Below, one piece after another: positions 24,231 through 31,691 of a DNA stretch of 64,000 bases; position 1 is the stretch's first letter; every line of letters begins with the position of its first letter. The translations under genes were made by a program, and so were the position numbers. The DNA is from an uncultured Sediminibacterium sp. (GTDB taxonomy: Bacteria > Bacteroidota > Bacteroidia > Chitinophagales > Chitinophagaceae). Where the stretch lies: positions 186,001 to 250,000 of the forward strand of contig NZ_CAMLMJ010000002.1 in the NCBI RefSeq assembly GCF_946481145.1, given 5' to 3'. The notes under the pieces are model-generated. The model made no database searches and was not told where the DNA came from. It saw only the letters and a list, made by a program, of their open reading frames with translations.

Positions 24231-25402
24231 AAATAACAATAAAAAATACAGCCATTTCGGGTGCCGCTTTCTTAATGGCTACTTCTGCAATCGGACCAGG
24301 TTTTCTTACGCAGACAACCGTTTTCACGCAAAAATTACTGGCCAGCTTTGGCTTTGTGATCCTTATTTCCATTTTGTTGGATATTGTTGCGCAGGTAAAT
24401 ATCTGGCGCATATTGGCTGTTACCGGTAAGCGCGCACAGGATATAGCCAATGAGACTTTACCCGGACTCGGTTACGTACTTGCTGCACTTATTATAGCTG
24501 GTGGAATTGCTTTTAATATTGGCAATATTGGTGGCTGTGGATTGGGTATAGAAGTACTTACCGGTTTGCCGAATGTTTATGGTGCTGTTATCAGTTGTGG
24601 TATTGCCCTGTTTATTTTTTGGTTAAAAGAAGCCAGCTTGTTTATGGATGGCTTTACTAAAATACTTGGAATACTAATGGTACTGCTTACGATTTATGTA
24701 GCCATTAGTTCAAATCCACCCGTTACCGAAGCAATTCAAAGAAGTATGGCTCCCCTTACCATAGATGCAAAAGCCATTGTAACATTGGTTGGTGGAACTG
24801 TGGGTGGTTATATCTGTTTTGCAGGAGGACATCGTTTATTAGATGCGGGGTATAAAGGAGTAGAAGCAATTCCTTCTGTTACCAAAAGCGCGGTAACTGG
24901 TATTTGTGTTACTGCCATTATGCGCATCGTTTTATTCCTTGCAGTACTTGGTGTAGTAAGTGCCGGCAATCAACTTGATGTTGCAAACCCACCAGCTTCT
25001 GTATTCAGAATTGCAGCCGGTGAAATAGGTTATCGTTTTTTTGGTGTGGTTATGTGGAGTGCTGCTATTACTTCAGTAGTTGGTGCGGCATATACTTCAG
25101 TTTCTTTTCTGCGAAGTTTTCATCCCTTCATTGAAAAAAATTATCGCTGGTTGATCACTGCATTTATTTTGCTTTCCGGATTAATTTATGTTTCGGTTGG
25201 TAATCCGGTTAAAATACTGGTAACCGTAGGTGCATTAAATGGTTTAATACTCCCTGTAGCATTGGCAGCCATTTTATTTGTGATGCACAAGAAAAAAATA
25301 GACGGATATAAACATCCGGTTTGGCTTAGCATCAGTGGTTGGCTTGTAGTTGGATTAATGTCGTATATGAGCTATTTAACCATCAAAGGCTGGTTGAGTT
25401 AA
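24227..25402 (+). CDS. NRAMP-family-like transporter linked to 5-oxoprolinase
   Basis: 391 residues, about eleven membrane helices. Helix 1 reads AAFLMATSAIGPGFLTQT, which keeps the unwound GPG of NRAMP helix 1 but not the metal-binding DPGN; helix 6 has GGTVGGYICFAGGHRLLDAG. The missing aspartate argues against classic Mn/Fe transport. Bacillus YcsG, in the kipI/ycsF cluster, is a similar divergent NRAMP relative. A role in importing 5-oxoproline or a related compound fits the operon but is inference. Start is TTG at 24227, coupled to pxpA. Its end overlaps the 3' end of selU by 20 bp, convergently. Confidence 0.85.
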   Translation: MKITIKNTAISGAAFLMATSAIGPGFLTQTTVFTQKLLASFGFVILISILLDIVAQVNIWRILAVTGKRAQDIANETLPGLGYVLAALIIAGGIAFNIGNIGGCGLGIEVLTGLPNVYGAVISCGIALFIFWLKEASLFMDGFTKILGILMVLLTIYVAISSNPPVTEAIQRSMAPLTIDAKAIVTLVGGTVGGYICFAGGHRLLDAGYKGVEAIPSVTKSAVTGICVTAIMRIVLFLAVLGVVSAGNQLDVANPPASVFRIAAGEIGYRFFGVVMWSAAITSVVGAAYTSVSFLRSFHPFIEKNYRWLITAFILLSGLIYVSVGNPVKILVTVGALNGLILPVALAAILFVMHKKKIDGYKHPVWLSISGWLVVGLMSYMSYLTIKGWLS

Positions 25403-26480
25403 CCAGCATTAGATGCGCTCTTTTCACCTTTTGCGCATTAACAAGTGGCTCTACTTTATCAATGCTTATTTTTTGCATGATTGCCTCAACTTGCGCTCGT
25501 TGGTTGTGCATACTCTTGTTGTAAAACTTGTCGTAATACTTTAAGAGTATTGCAAAAGCCCCATGTATATCGTTTTCCAGTAGACAATTCACCGCTGTTT
25601 TCGTTTCGAGTCCTCCAAGCCTTTTTTGAATTCGAATGGTTGCATTAATCAGTTTTTCTCTTTCAAATTTTCCATAATGCTCAACGATATAATTCAATCT
25701 CTCTTCAAATGGAATATCCAGGAAATATAGCTTCCTGGTTCTTAAAAAAGCAAAAAGACTCATTGGTATATTCACTTCTCCAATGCGCTGGCTTTCATCT
25801 TCTGTCCAAATATGCGTAGCTTTTTGCAGTTCCATCAATTCATAAAGTCTTGTTGCCAGTTTGTTTTCAAACATTTCCTGTTTTGGCTGTGGGGGTAAAC
25901 CGAGGTTACCAAATGCAGAGCCTTTGTGGTTTGCAAGTCCTTCCAAATCAAGCACAGATTCCTTCATGTTATGCAAATGATGCAATACCTCAGTTTTACC
26001 ACTTCCCGTATAACCACCAATAATAGAGACAGGATATTCTTTTTCAAATTGTTTCAATACCCAGTTTCGATAGGCTTTATATCCGCCAACAAGTGTATAA
26101 ACTTTAAAACCGTAAAGATCCAATAACCAGGCTACACCTGCACTACGCATTCCTCCACGCCAGCAGTACACAAATACTTTTTTTACCTGATCCGGCTTTT
26201 TCGATTTTTCATTTATAGCACCTGTTATTGATTCAACTTCTTCTACCATTTTCACCATCTTTGGGCCAAAATAATCAAGCCCTATTTTTACAGCCTTTTG
26301 TTTATTTTCCTGTTTATAGGCAGTTCCAACTACTTTTCTTTCTTCATTGGTGAATAGTGGTAAACTATGTGCAGATGGGATGTGAGCGTGTTCGTATTCA
26401 GCCGGACTTCTAACATCAAAGACGGGCTGTCCCTGAGACTGTGTGATAAAATCTTCTATGAGAAGTCGGGTTATCGGCAT
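25383..26480 (-). CDS. selU: tRNA 2-selenouridine synthase
   Basis: 365 residues from the ATG at 26480. An N-terminal rhodanese domain has the catalytic cysteine in YCWRGGMRS (Cys106), the SelU/MnmH signature. A P-loop domain follows, with GGYTGSGKT at 155-163 and the PPQPKQEMFENKLATRL segment. The enzyme replaces sulfur by selenium at the wobble uridine of certain tRNAs, through a geranylated intermediate. No selD is in the window, so whether selenium is used here is open. Divergent from sixA with only 39 bp between starts, and overlapping the NRAMP-like gene by 20 bp at the 3' end. Confidence 0.93.
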   Translation of the reverse strand: MPITRLLIEDFITQSQGQPVFDVRSPAEYEHAHIPSAHSLPLFTNEERKVVGTAYKQENKQKAVKIGLDYFGPKMVKMVEEVESITGAINEKSKKPDQVKKVFVYCWRGGMRSAGVAWLLDLYGFKVYTLVGGYKAYRNWVLKQFEKEYPVSIIGGYTGSGKTEVLHHLHNMKESVLDLEGLANHKGSAFGNLGLPPQPKQEMFENKLATRLYELMELQKATHIWTEDESQRIGEVNIPMSLFAFLRTRKLYFLDIPFEERLNYIVEHYGKFEREKLINATIRIQKRLGGLETKTAVNCLLENDIHGAFAILLKYYDKFYNKSMHNQRAQVEAIMQKISIDKVEPLVNAQKVKRAHLMLVNSTSL

Positions 26481-26519
26481 ATTTACAAAGTAAGCGGACT
26501 TTATTGTAACTTTTCGGTA

Positions 26520-27011
26520 ATGAAAGAACTTTTGATTATTCGGCATGCAAAAAGTAGCTGGGCCAATGCTTTTAGTGGCGATTTTGATAGACCATTGAAC
26601 GACAGAGGCCATAGGGATGCGCCTCGCATGGTAGAAAAAATTAAAGCGAGAGGCGTTAATGTACAGGCTTTTCTGTCGAGTACTGCTAACCGTGCCCTCA
26701 CTACTGCAGTCTATTTTGCGGAAGCTTATGGAAAAACACAAAATGACATCCTGCTGTTCCCTGAGCTTTACCATGCTCCGAAAGCGGTTTTTTATGAGGT
26801 AATTAAAAAGACTTCAGATAACATTACCACTGCTGCTCTTTTCTCACATAATCCAGGTATCACCGATTTTGTAAACAGCTTAACAGAAACGCAAATCGAC
26901 GATATGCCCACCTGCGCCATTTTCGCCATTAAAATAGAAAGCAATAACTGGCATGACTTCGATACCGCGAAAAAAAGCTTCTGGTTCTTTCAATACCCAA
27001 AAGAATTTTGA
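26520..27011 (+). CDS. sixA: SixA-type phosphohistidine phosphatase
   Basis: 163 residues. The histidine phosphatase motif is LLIIRHAKSSWA (Arg8-His9), with the second catalytic His in ALFSHNPGITDFV. Further conserved pieces are DFDRPLNDRGHRDAPRMVEKI and FLSSTANRALTTA. SixA removes phosphate from histidines of phosphotransfer proteins such as ArcB or the nitrogen PTS protein NPr. The target here is unknown. The last codons and the TGA stop lie in the first GAATTTT units of the repeat at 27003. Confidence 0.9.
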   Translation: MKELLIIRHAKSSWANAFSGDFDRPLNDRGHRDAPRMVEKIKARGVNVQAFLSSTANRALTTAVYFAEAYGKTQNDILLFPELYHAPKAVFYEVIKKTSDNITTAALFSHNPGITDFVNSLTETQIDDMPTCAIFAIKIESNNWHDFDTAKKSFWFFQYPKEF

Positions 27012-27036
27012 ATTTTGAATTTTGAATTTTGAATTG
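27003..27036. repeat. Tandem heptamer GAATTTT x4
   Basis: Four exact GAATTTT units (27003-27030) and a partial fifth. The first unit encodes the last sixA residues (EF) and part of its stop codon. There is no inverted partner nearby. Same word family as 19392 and, as an octamer, 52241. Confidence 0.85.
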
Positions 27037-27075
27037 AAATCCCAGCTGTCACATTTTTAATTTGCATGCATGAGT

Positions 27076-27960
27076 CTATGGAGCTTTCCTGTTCACCAAA
27101 AATACACCAGCAAAAATACTGAGTGCTGCCAGGGCCTTGGTGATAGTGAAATGTTCGCCCATGAAGACCATTGCGATGATGGCAGCAAATACGGGTTGTG
27201 TGTATATATATGATCCTGTTGCTGAGGAGCTAAGTACGGCGAGTCCATATACATTCAATAAGTAAGCAATAAATGTAAGGAACAGGGCCACAAATGAAAG
27301 GGCTATCCATTGAGCTGTTCCGAATGCCTGCCAGTCGGTATGTATAAACTGGTCTATCCCAAAAGGAAGAATCATGAATGTGCCGAATGTAAATACCCAT
27401 CTTAAAACATGAATGGGTTTATATCGCTCCATTAATGGTCTAACCATCACCAGGTAAAATGCATAAGAAATGGCATTTACAATAATCATCAGATCACCAA
27501 GTAATATGTCTTTCCCATTTTGCTGCATATCTTTCGATAGAATCAGCATAGATGCGCCGCCGATACCTAAAGCAAGGCCCATCAGTTTTCTGATGGTTAA
27601 TTTTTCTCGTAGCAGCCATGCAGCGATGATGGTAATAAAAATAGGTGTGCCAAGTGATAACAGGGAACTATGTATAGCCGTTGTAAGAGACAGGCCCTTG
27701 ATAAAAAATAATTGGTTGATGGCCACACCGGTTAATGCACATAATAAAAAGCGTGGAAGGTCTTTCTTATCAATACCAGCTTTTCCGGGCTTCATTAAAA
27801 AGACTAGCCAGAATAAAATAAGACTCGATAATACACGAACCACGTTCAGTGCAAACGGTGCTATGTATTGAGGTGTAATTGTTTTTACGACTGCATATCC
27901 CGACCCGAATATCAGGTTGGCTCCTAAAACGGCCAGATGTGCTTTTGTATGATTCCTCAT
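27076..27960 (-). CDS. EamA/DMT family transporter
   Basis: About 294 residues from the ATG at 27960, with ten membrane helices in two EamA halves: first LAVLGANLIFGSGYAVVKTI to LLREKLTIRKLMGLALGIGG, second LLGDLMIIVNAISYAFYLVM to MGEHFTITKALAALSIFAGVFLV. The GEH(F) and REKL turns are typical ends of each half. These proteins export metabolites or amino acids across the inner membrane; substrate unknown. Downstream of the minus-strand glycosyltransferase-like gene is 24 bp away from its 5' end, with overlapping strand orientation, so the two may be one unit. Confidence 0.85.
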   Translation of the reverse strand: MRNHTKAHLAVLGANLIFGSGYAVVKTITPQYIAPFALNVVRVLSSLILFWLVFLMKPGKAGIDKKDLPRFLLCALTGVAINQLFFIKGLSLTTAIHSSLLSLGTPIFITIIAAWLLREKLTIRKLMGLALGIGGASMLILSKDMQQNGKDILLGDLMIIVNAISYAFYLVMVRPLMERYKPIHVLRWVFTFGTFMILPFGIDQFIHTDWQAFGTAQWIALSFVALFLTFIAYLLNVYGLAVLSSSATGSYIYTQPVFAAIIAMVFMGEHFTITKALAALSIFAGVFLVNRKAP

Positions 27961-27993
27961 GTAAAACACAAAAATATGATTTTCTGTGCGGCT

Positions 27994-29094
27994 CTATTTT
28001 TCGAATTGCGATGAAACAGTTTTTATCAATTGCTGCAGATCGGCCGTATTTAAAAGAGAAACTGCCGGAAATTTATAATCATATGATCGGGCCTGATCAA
28101 TAAGTTTGGCCAAATCGAATGTTTCCTGACTTGCCGATAAGGCATAATTTTTTTCACCCAAAATTTTTGCCAGGTATTCCTGTTCTGTTTGTCCGGGAGT
28201 TGGAATCAGTATTGATTTTACCTGAAGTAGCATCAGGTCCATCAAACTTGAATATCCACTACGGGCAATGACAATTTCGGATGTCGCCAACAAGTCTTCC
28301 AGCTCGGTAGCATTAAGATGGTTAAACTGTTTTATAAACGAGGGCAATGGCAATTTTTCTTTGGAAGATGGAAGTCCACGTACGATTGTCAAAGGCTGTT
28401 GTAAACCTATTGCCTGATCAACTATTTTCTCCTCAAGTAAGCTGCGTTGCGGTTCAGGACCAGAAAGCAAAACGGTAATACCTTGTTTCGTGGGGTTTTC
28501 TTTTCGTTGAAACCTGGTTAAAAGACCCAGGTAAGCGATTGGAATCTTGGGGTTTTTTTGTGGGTGTGATAGCACGTCGGCCAAACCACCACCATCCTCC
28601 ATATCGGGTACCCAACAGGTAGTAAAGCGGTTGATATAGTGATAATTGAATTTTTGAATCAGCTTTTCCAACCAGAGGTAGGGTGCTTTAATGGTAAGTT
28701 GGTGGGTAATAAAAACGGTAGGAACTTTAGTGCTCCATAAACCATATCGGTTATCAGCGATAACCAGGTCTATGTTGTGCTGGTCAATTACATCATCCAA
28801 CCAACGGTTTTCCGCCCTGACAGCCTGGTAAATTGCGGGAATTTGCTGTAATATTTTTACTGGCAGCCAACCTTTGGTTCGACTATAACGTATTTGATAG
28901 CCTGGAAGCCGAAGAAAATCAAGGTTTGGAAACTCCTTTTTCAGGAGTATTTCCTGGGGACCATCGCTCGCGATTATAACCTTATATCCTAAAAATTGCA
29001 GGTTATGGATCAATGGAATACAACGGGTGGCATGTCCAAGACCCCAGTCGAGCGGGGCTATCAGGATGGTTTGTATGTTAAAATCGGCAGACAA
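27994..29094 (-). CDS. MurG-like (GT28-type) glycosyltransferase of unknown substrate
   Basis: 366 residues. The N-terminus ILIAPLDWGLGHATRCIPLI is the glycine-rich loop seen in MurG/GT-B enzymes, and the C-terminal half has ITVLLSGPEPQRS, VIARSGYSSLMDLM and LIPTPGQTEQEYLA, the nucleotide-sugar-binding part of GT28-type transferases. It is shorter in the middle than MurG and lacks MurG's acceptor motifs, so it probably makes another glycan. The start is taken as TTG at 29094 (an ATT is one codon earlier); no ATG is available. Bacteroidota carry many such genes near lipid or glycan loci. Confidence 0.75.
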   Translation of the reverse strand: MSADFNIQTILIAPLDWGLGHATRCIPLIHNLQFLGYKVIIASDGPQEILLKKEFPNLDFLRLPGYQIRYSRTKGWLPVKILQQIPAIYQAVRAENRWLDDVIDQHNIDLVIADNRYGLWSTKVPTVFITHQLTIKAPYLWLEKLIQKFNYHYINRFTTCWVPDMEDGGGLADVLSHPQKNPKIPIAYLGLLTRFQRKENPTKQGITVLLSGPEPQRSLLEEKIVDQAIGLQQPLTIVRGLPSSKEKLPLPSFIKQFNHLNATELEDLLATSEIVIARSGYSSLMDLMLLQVKSILIPTPGQTEQEYLAKILGEKNYALSASQETFDLAKLIDQARSYDYKFPAVSLLNTADLQQLIKTVSSQFEK

Positions 29095-29146
29095 AATGGC
29101 TATGACTCTTATTTTTTGGGTGAATGATGTACTTTAGAACATCATT

Positions 29147-29275
29147 ATGAAACGGAAAATAAACCAAATAATCGTTTTACTGTTAGTTATTGCATTAGCG
29201 GGCAGCTCTTGCGGTATTTTCCAAAAAGGAAGAAACAGTAAAGGCGGATGTAACTGCCCCAATAATGTTCGTTAA
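29147..29275 (+). CDS. Small lipoprotein, 42 residues
   Basis: Starts at ATG 29147 and ends at 29275. A basic start and hydrophobic core lead to a lipobox (ALAGSSC) with the lipidated cysteine at about 21, then GIFQKGRNSKGGCNCPNNVR, a short Lys/Gly tail with a CNC pair. Such tiny cysteine-tailed lipoproteins are common in Chitinophagaceae and have no known role. It overlaps by 11 bp the next ORF in another frame, which suggests translational coupling. A TACTTTAG box upstream (about 29130) is a possible -7 element. Confidence 0.65.
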   Translation: MKRKINQIIVLLLVIALAGSSCGIFQKGRNSKGGCNCPNNVR

Positions 29276-29537
29276 AGCACTGTTTGGTATGAAAGACATG
29301 AACCGGGATCTCTGGCTGCTTTGCAAAGAAGATTATATGACCCAGTCTGAGCTGGATCGTCAGGTGAACCTGTTAAATACCATATTGTACCATACCGAAA
29401 GTTGGCCCAACTTCTGCGTGGCCCACGAAATCCTCGATATTAACCGACATAAAATTATCCGCAAACCTCATTTAATGCAAGGCATTTTGAAAGAACGTGA
29501 GTTGAAGGCCTTTGTGTTTGTAAATAACTTGAATTGA
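29265..29537 (+). CDS. Small conserved-looking protein of unknown function
   Basis: 90 residues if the ATG at 29265 is used, 82 from the ATG at 29289 (MKDMNRDLW); the latter avoids most of the overlap with the lipoprotein gene. It is predicted helical, with aromatic and Trp/His-rich stretches (DLWLLCKEDYMTQSELDRQVNLLNTI, SWPNFCVAHEILDINRH). No family recognised. The pairing with the lipoprotein gene, in overlapping frames, points to a two-gene unit. Heptameric repeats begin 13 bp after its stop. Confidence 0.55.
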   Translation: MFVKALFGMKDMNRDLWLLCKEDYMTQSELDRQVNLLNTILYHTESWPNFCVAHEILDINRHKIIRKPHLMQGILKERELKAFVFVNNLN

Positions 29538-29550
29538 AGTAAAGTAAAGA

Positions 29551-29835
29551 AGGCTGCGAGCTTCTAGCCTCTAGCTGCTAGCCTTGATTGGTGCTTGTTT
29601 TAGGTTCTCTGCTATTATTTGAAAAATGACGGGGCTTGCGAATTTGTTTTGTAAAATCCAACTTAAAATAAATTTCTAATTACCATATATAGGCTTTTTG
29701 AATAGTTAAATTAATTAGCAAAAAAAAGCTAGAAGCTTGCGGCTTGAAGCTGTTTTCCCTGGTCAACAATGGCTGCTAGCCATAAATACACTCCGATCAA
29801 TGCTTGCAGCTTGTAGCTTGCGGCTTGAAGCTTAA
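29551..29835. repeat. Composite heptameric repeat region (AGCTAGA / AGCTTGC words)
   Basis: Fills the 306-bp gap before the aminotransferase gene. Block 1 (29551-29584): GCTGCGA GCTTCTA GCCTCTA GCTGCTA GCC. Block 2 (29727-29750): AGCTAGA AGCTTGC GGCTTGA AGCTG. Block 3 (29802-29833): TTGC AGCTTGT AGCTTGC GGCTTGA AGCTT. Blocks 1 and 3 are opposite in orientation and could pair. Positions 29551-29617 recur inverted at 44817-44883 with 61 of 67 identical. A 9-bp palindrome (29831-29852) overlaps the aminotransferase stop. Confidence 0.75.
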
Positions 29836-29843
29836 ATAAAATC

Positions 29844-31109
29844 TTATTTAAGTTTTTCCAACGCAGCTTCCAGTTTACCTAACATTTCTGGTATTTCTTC
29901 TTTTTTACAGGTACCTACGCTTAAGCGATACCATGGGTTATTGGCTCCTGCTCCAAATGCGGAAAATGGAACAACGGCTAGCTTGGCTTCTGCCAGTATA
30001 TAAGAAGTTACATCTGATTGTTTCTCTAATATATTTCCTTCAGCAGTTTTTTTACCGGTAAGGTCTAATTTAATGGTAAGATAGATGGCGGCTTGTGGCG
30101 CAATGGCATCTACGCTGTAACCCTTTTGTTGTAAGGATTTGAAGCCATCATGTATATTTCTTAAACGAAGTTCTATTTCAGCTTTAAAATGCTGGAGGTA
30201 TCGTTGAATATTTTCTTTCTGTAATAAATACTTCGCTACAGCTTTCTGTTCTGCCATTGGTGCCCAGGCACCCACATGGCTCAGGATAGCTTTCATTTTT
30301 GCTATAACCGTTGATGGACCTAATGCCCATCCCACACGTACACCTGTTGCAGCAAATACTTTGGAAATTCCATCAATAAAAATGGTGTACTCCTTCATTG
30401 CTGGTCTCAATGCGAGTGGATTGTAATGAACCGTGTTACCATAAGTAAGTGTCCAGTACATCTGATCAAACATGAGGTAGCATTTCTTTTGACCTTCACC
30501 TCTTTTGGCATTTTCTTCCAGTATCAGATCACATATAGCTTCCAGGCTTTCTTTTTTCAGAGTGGTGCCTGTTGGATTTTGAGGTGTACAGATACAAATT
30601 AGTGTTGTGCCGGAAATATGCTTACGCACATCTTCCACAGTAGGCATAAAATCGTTTTCAGGAGAACATTGAATGATACAATGTTCAGCATCGGTAAGAT
30701 GTGCATAATGGTTATTGTTCCATGATGGTACACCGTAAATAACTTTGTCACCTTTGTCAACAATTGCTTTGAATAAGGTATAAATCAGCGGGCGTCCACC
30801 AGAAGCAATCTGTATTTCGCTTGTGTCGAAATCAAGTCCTTCCCAATCTTTGATGAAAGCAGCAACAGATTTACGTAAATCAAGTACTCCTTCCGCAGCA
30901 GGGTAACTGGTATTTCTGTTACGATATGATTCAATAATGAGTTCTTCCAATTCGGTAGGAATAGGAAAAACAGCCGGATCAAAATCACCGATAGTCAGGT
31001 TATAAATTTTCTCTCCATTGCGGATTCGCTCGCTGATGGCATTACCCAGTTTTACAATTTCACTACCAGATAATGTTTCAGCTAAATGACTCAGTTTCGG
31101 TGCGCGCAT
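29844..31109 (-). CDS. PLP-dependent aminotransferase, class I/II (AspC-like)
   Basis: 421 residues. Fold type I features: the NPTGTTL motif (Asn178-Pro-Thr), the PLP pyridine-contact Asp in YLMFDQMY (Asp215), the Schiff-base lysine in DGISKVFAATGVRVGW (Lys250) and the carboxylate-binding Arg near WYRLSVGT. These fit subgroup I aminotransferases for aspartate/aromatic or other amino acids; the donor and acceptor cannot be named. It is transcribed alone, as far as can be seen, with repeats on both sides. Confidence 0.9.
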   Translation of the reverse strand: MRAPKLSHLAETLSGSEIVKLGNAISERIRNGEKIYNLTIGDFDPAVFPIPTELEELIIESYRNRNTSYPAAEGVLDLRKSVAAFIKDWEGLDFDTSEIQIASGGRPLIYTLFKAIVDKGDKVIYGVPSWNNNHYAHLTDAEHCIIQCSPENDFMPTVEDVRKHISGTTLICICTPQNPTGTTLKKESLEAICDLILEENAKRGEGQKKCYLMFDQMYWTLTYGNTVHYNPLALRPAMKEYTIFIDGISKVFAATGVRVGWALGPSTVIAKMKAILSHVGAWAPMAEQKAVAKYLLQKENIQRYLQHFKAEIELRLRNIHDGFKSLQQKGYSVDAIAPQAAIYLTIKLDLTGKKTAEGNILEKQSDVTSYILAEAKLAVVPFSAFGAGANNPWYRLSVGTCKKEEIPEMLGKLEAALEKLK

Positions 31110-31202
31110 AATTCATAGTATTTGATCCGGCGGCAAAATTACTATTTTCTATCGGGTTACAGGGGGTGAGATCAGATTTGACCTTTGTATGACTTGATAT
31201 AT

Positions 31203-31250
31203 AAGCCACAGTTGCACAGATTACAGCACAATTACAGTAGATATGTGGCC
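31203..31250. repeat. Degenerate inverted repeat of the CACAG family
   Basis: TAAGCCACAGTTGCACAGATTACAGCACA then ATATGTGGCC: repeated CACAG/ACAG words with a short complementary right end (GCCACA/TGTGGC). Wording matches the hairpin at 5466-5522. It lies between the aminotransferase start and the small membrane-protein gene. Confidence 0.45.
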
Positions 31251-31281
31251 TTTTACCTATCGTTTATATGATCTGCGATTG

Positions 31282-31473
31282 TTATTTGCGCTGCAATACC
31301 TTTCCGGGCAACAGGATGATTCCTTTCAACAAACTGAACACACCATCCACCGCAATACCAAGTAAACGAAAAGGAAGCGTTAGTATCCAGAATATCGGAT
31401 AAAGAACTAAAGCAAGAATGGCTAGTGGCCAGCATAGTACAAATAATATTATCCAAACGAGGAATGTAAGCAT
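31282..31473 (-). CDS. Small membrane protein of unknown function
   Basis: 63 residues from the ATG at 31473 (MLTFLVWIILFVLCWPLAIL). Two hydrophobic helices separated by a short polar turn, ending in GIILLPGKVLQRK. An upstream in-frame start at 31569 would add residues read from the inverted repeat at 31535-31620, which argues for the downstream start. No family recognised. Transcribed away from a promoter region that overlaps the repeat. Confidence 0.55.
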   Translation of the reverse strand: MLTFLVWIILFVLCWPLAILALVLYPIFWILTLPFRLLGIAVDGVFSLLKGIILLPGKVLQRK

Positions 31474-31534
31474 GTAGTAAAATAAATAATTTATTGCATA
31501 GCAGTAAACGGTTGATTTATAAACGGCAAATTTT

Positions 31535-31620
31535 GCGTAGGATGGAACACAGATTTTCATGATTCTCAAGATTTATCATGATAGATATTGAGCACCATGA
31601 AAATTTGTGTTCCATTAATA
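31535..31620. repeat. 86-bp hairpin repeat, copy A (CATGATTCTCAAGAT words)
   Basis: The arms GATTTTCATGATTCTCAAGAT and their complement face each other around ATCATGAT. It matches 44644-44729 at 77 of 86 positions. Several of the differences are spread across both arms; in copy A the pairing is weaker than in copy B. Confidence 0.85.
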
Positions 31621-31643
31621 CTTCGTGAATGAATTGAAAAAAT

Positions 31644-31671
31644 AAAGGGCCGCAATTTCTTGCGGCCCTTT
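31644..31671 (-). terminator. Rho-independent terminator of the VPS10-like gene
   Basis: A perfect 12-bp stem AAAGGGCCGCAA/TTGCGGCCCTTT over a 4-base loop, followed on the minus strand by TTTATTTTTTC. It lies 21 bp after the stop of the large beta-propeller gene. Confidence 0.9.
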
Positions 31672-31691
31672 AGATAATGCGTTGGATTGGT

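Noticed and set aside
31253..31456. 67-codon minus-strand ORF overlapping the small membrane-protein gene
   Set aside because: It is another frame of the same DNA; the two-helix frame at 31282-31473 is more protein-like.
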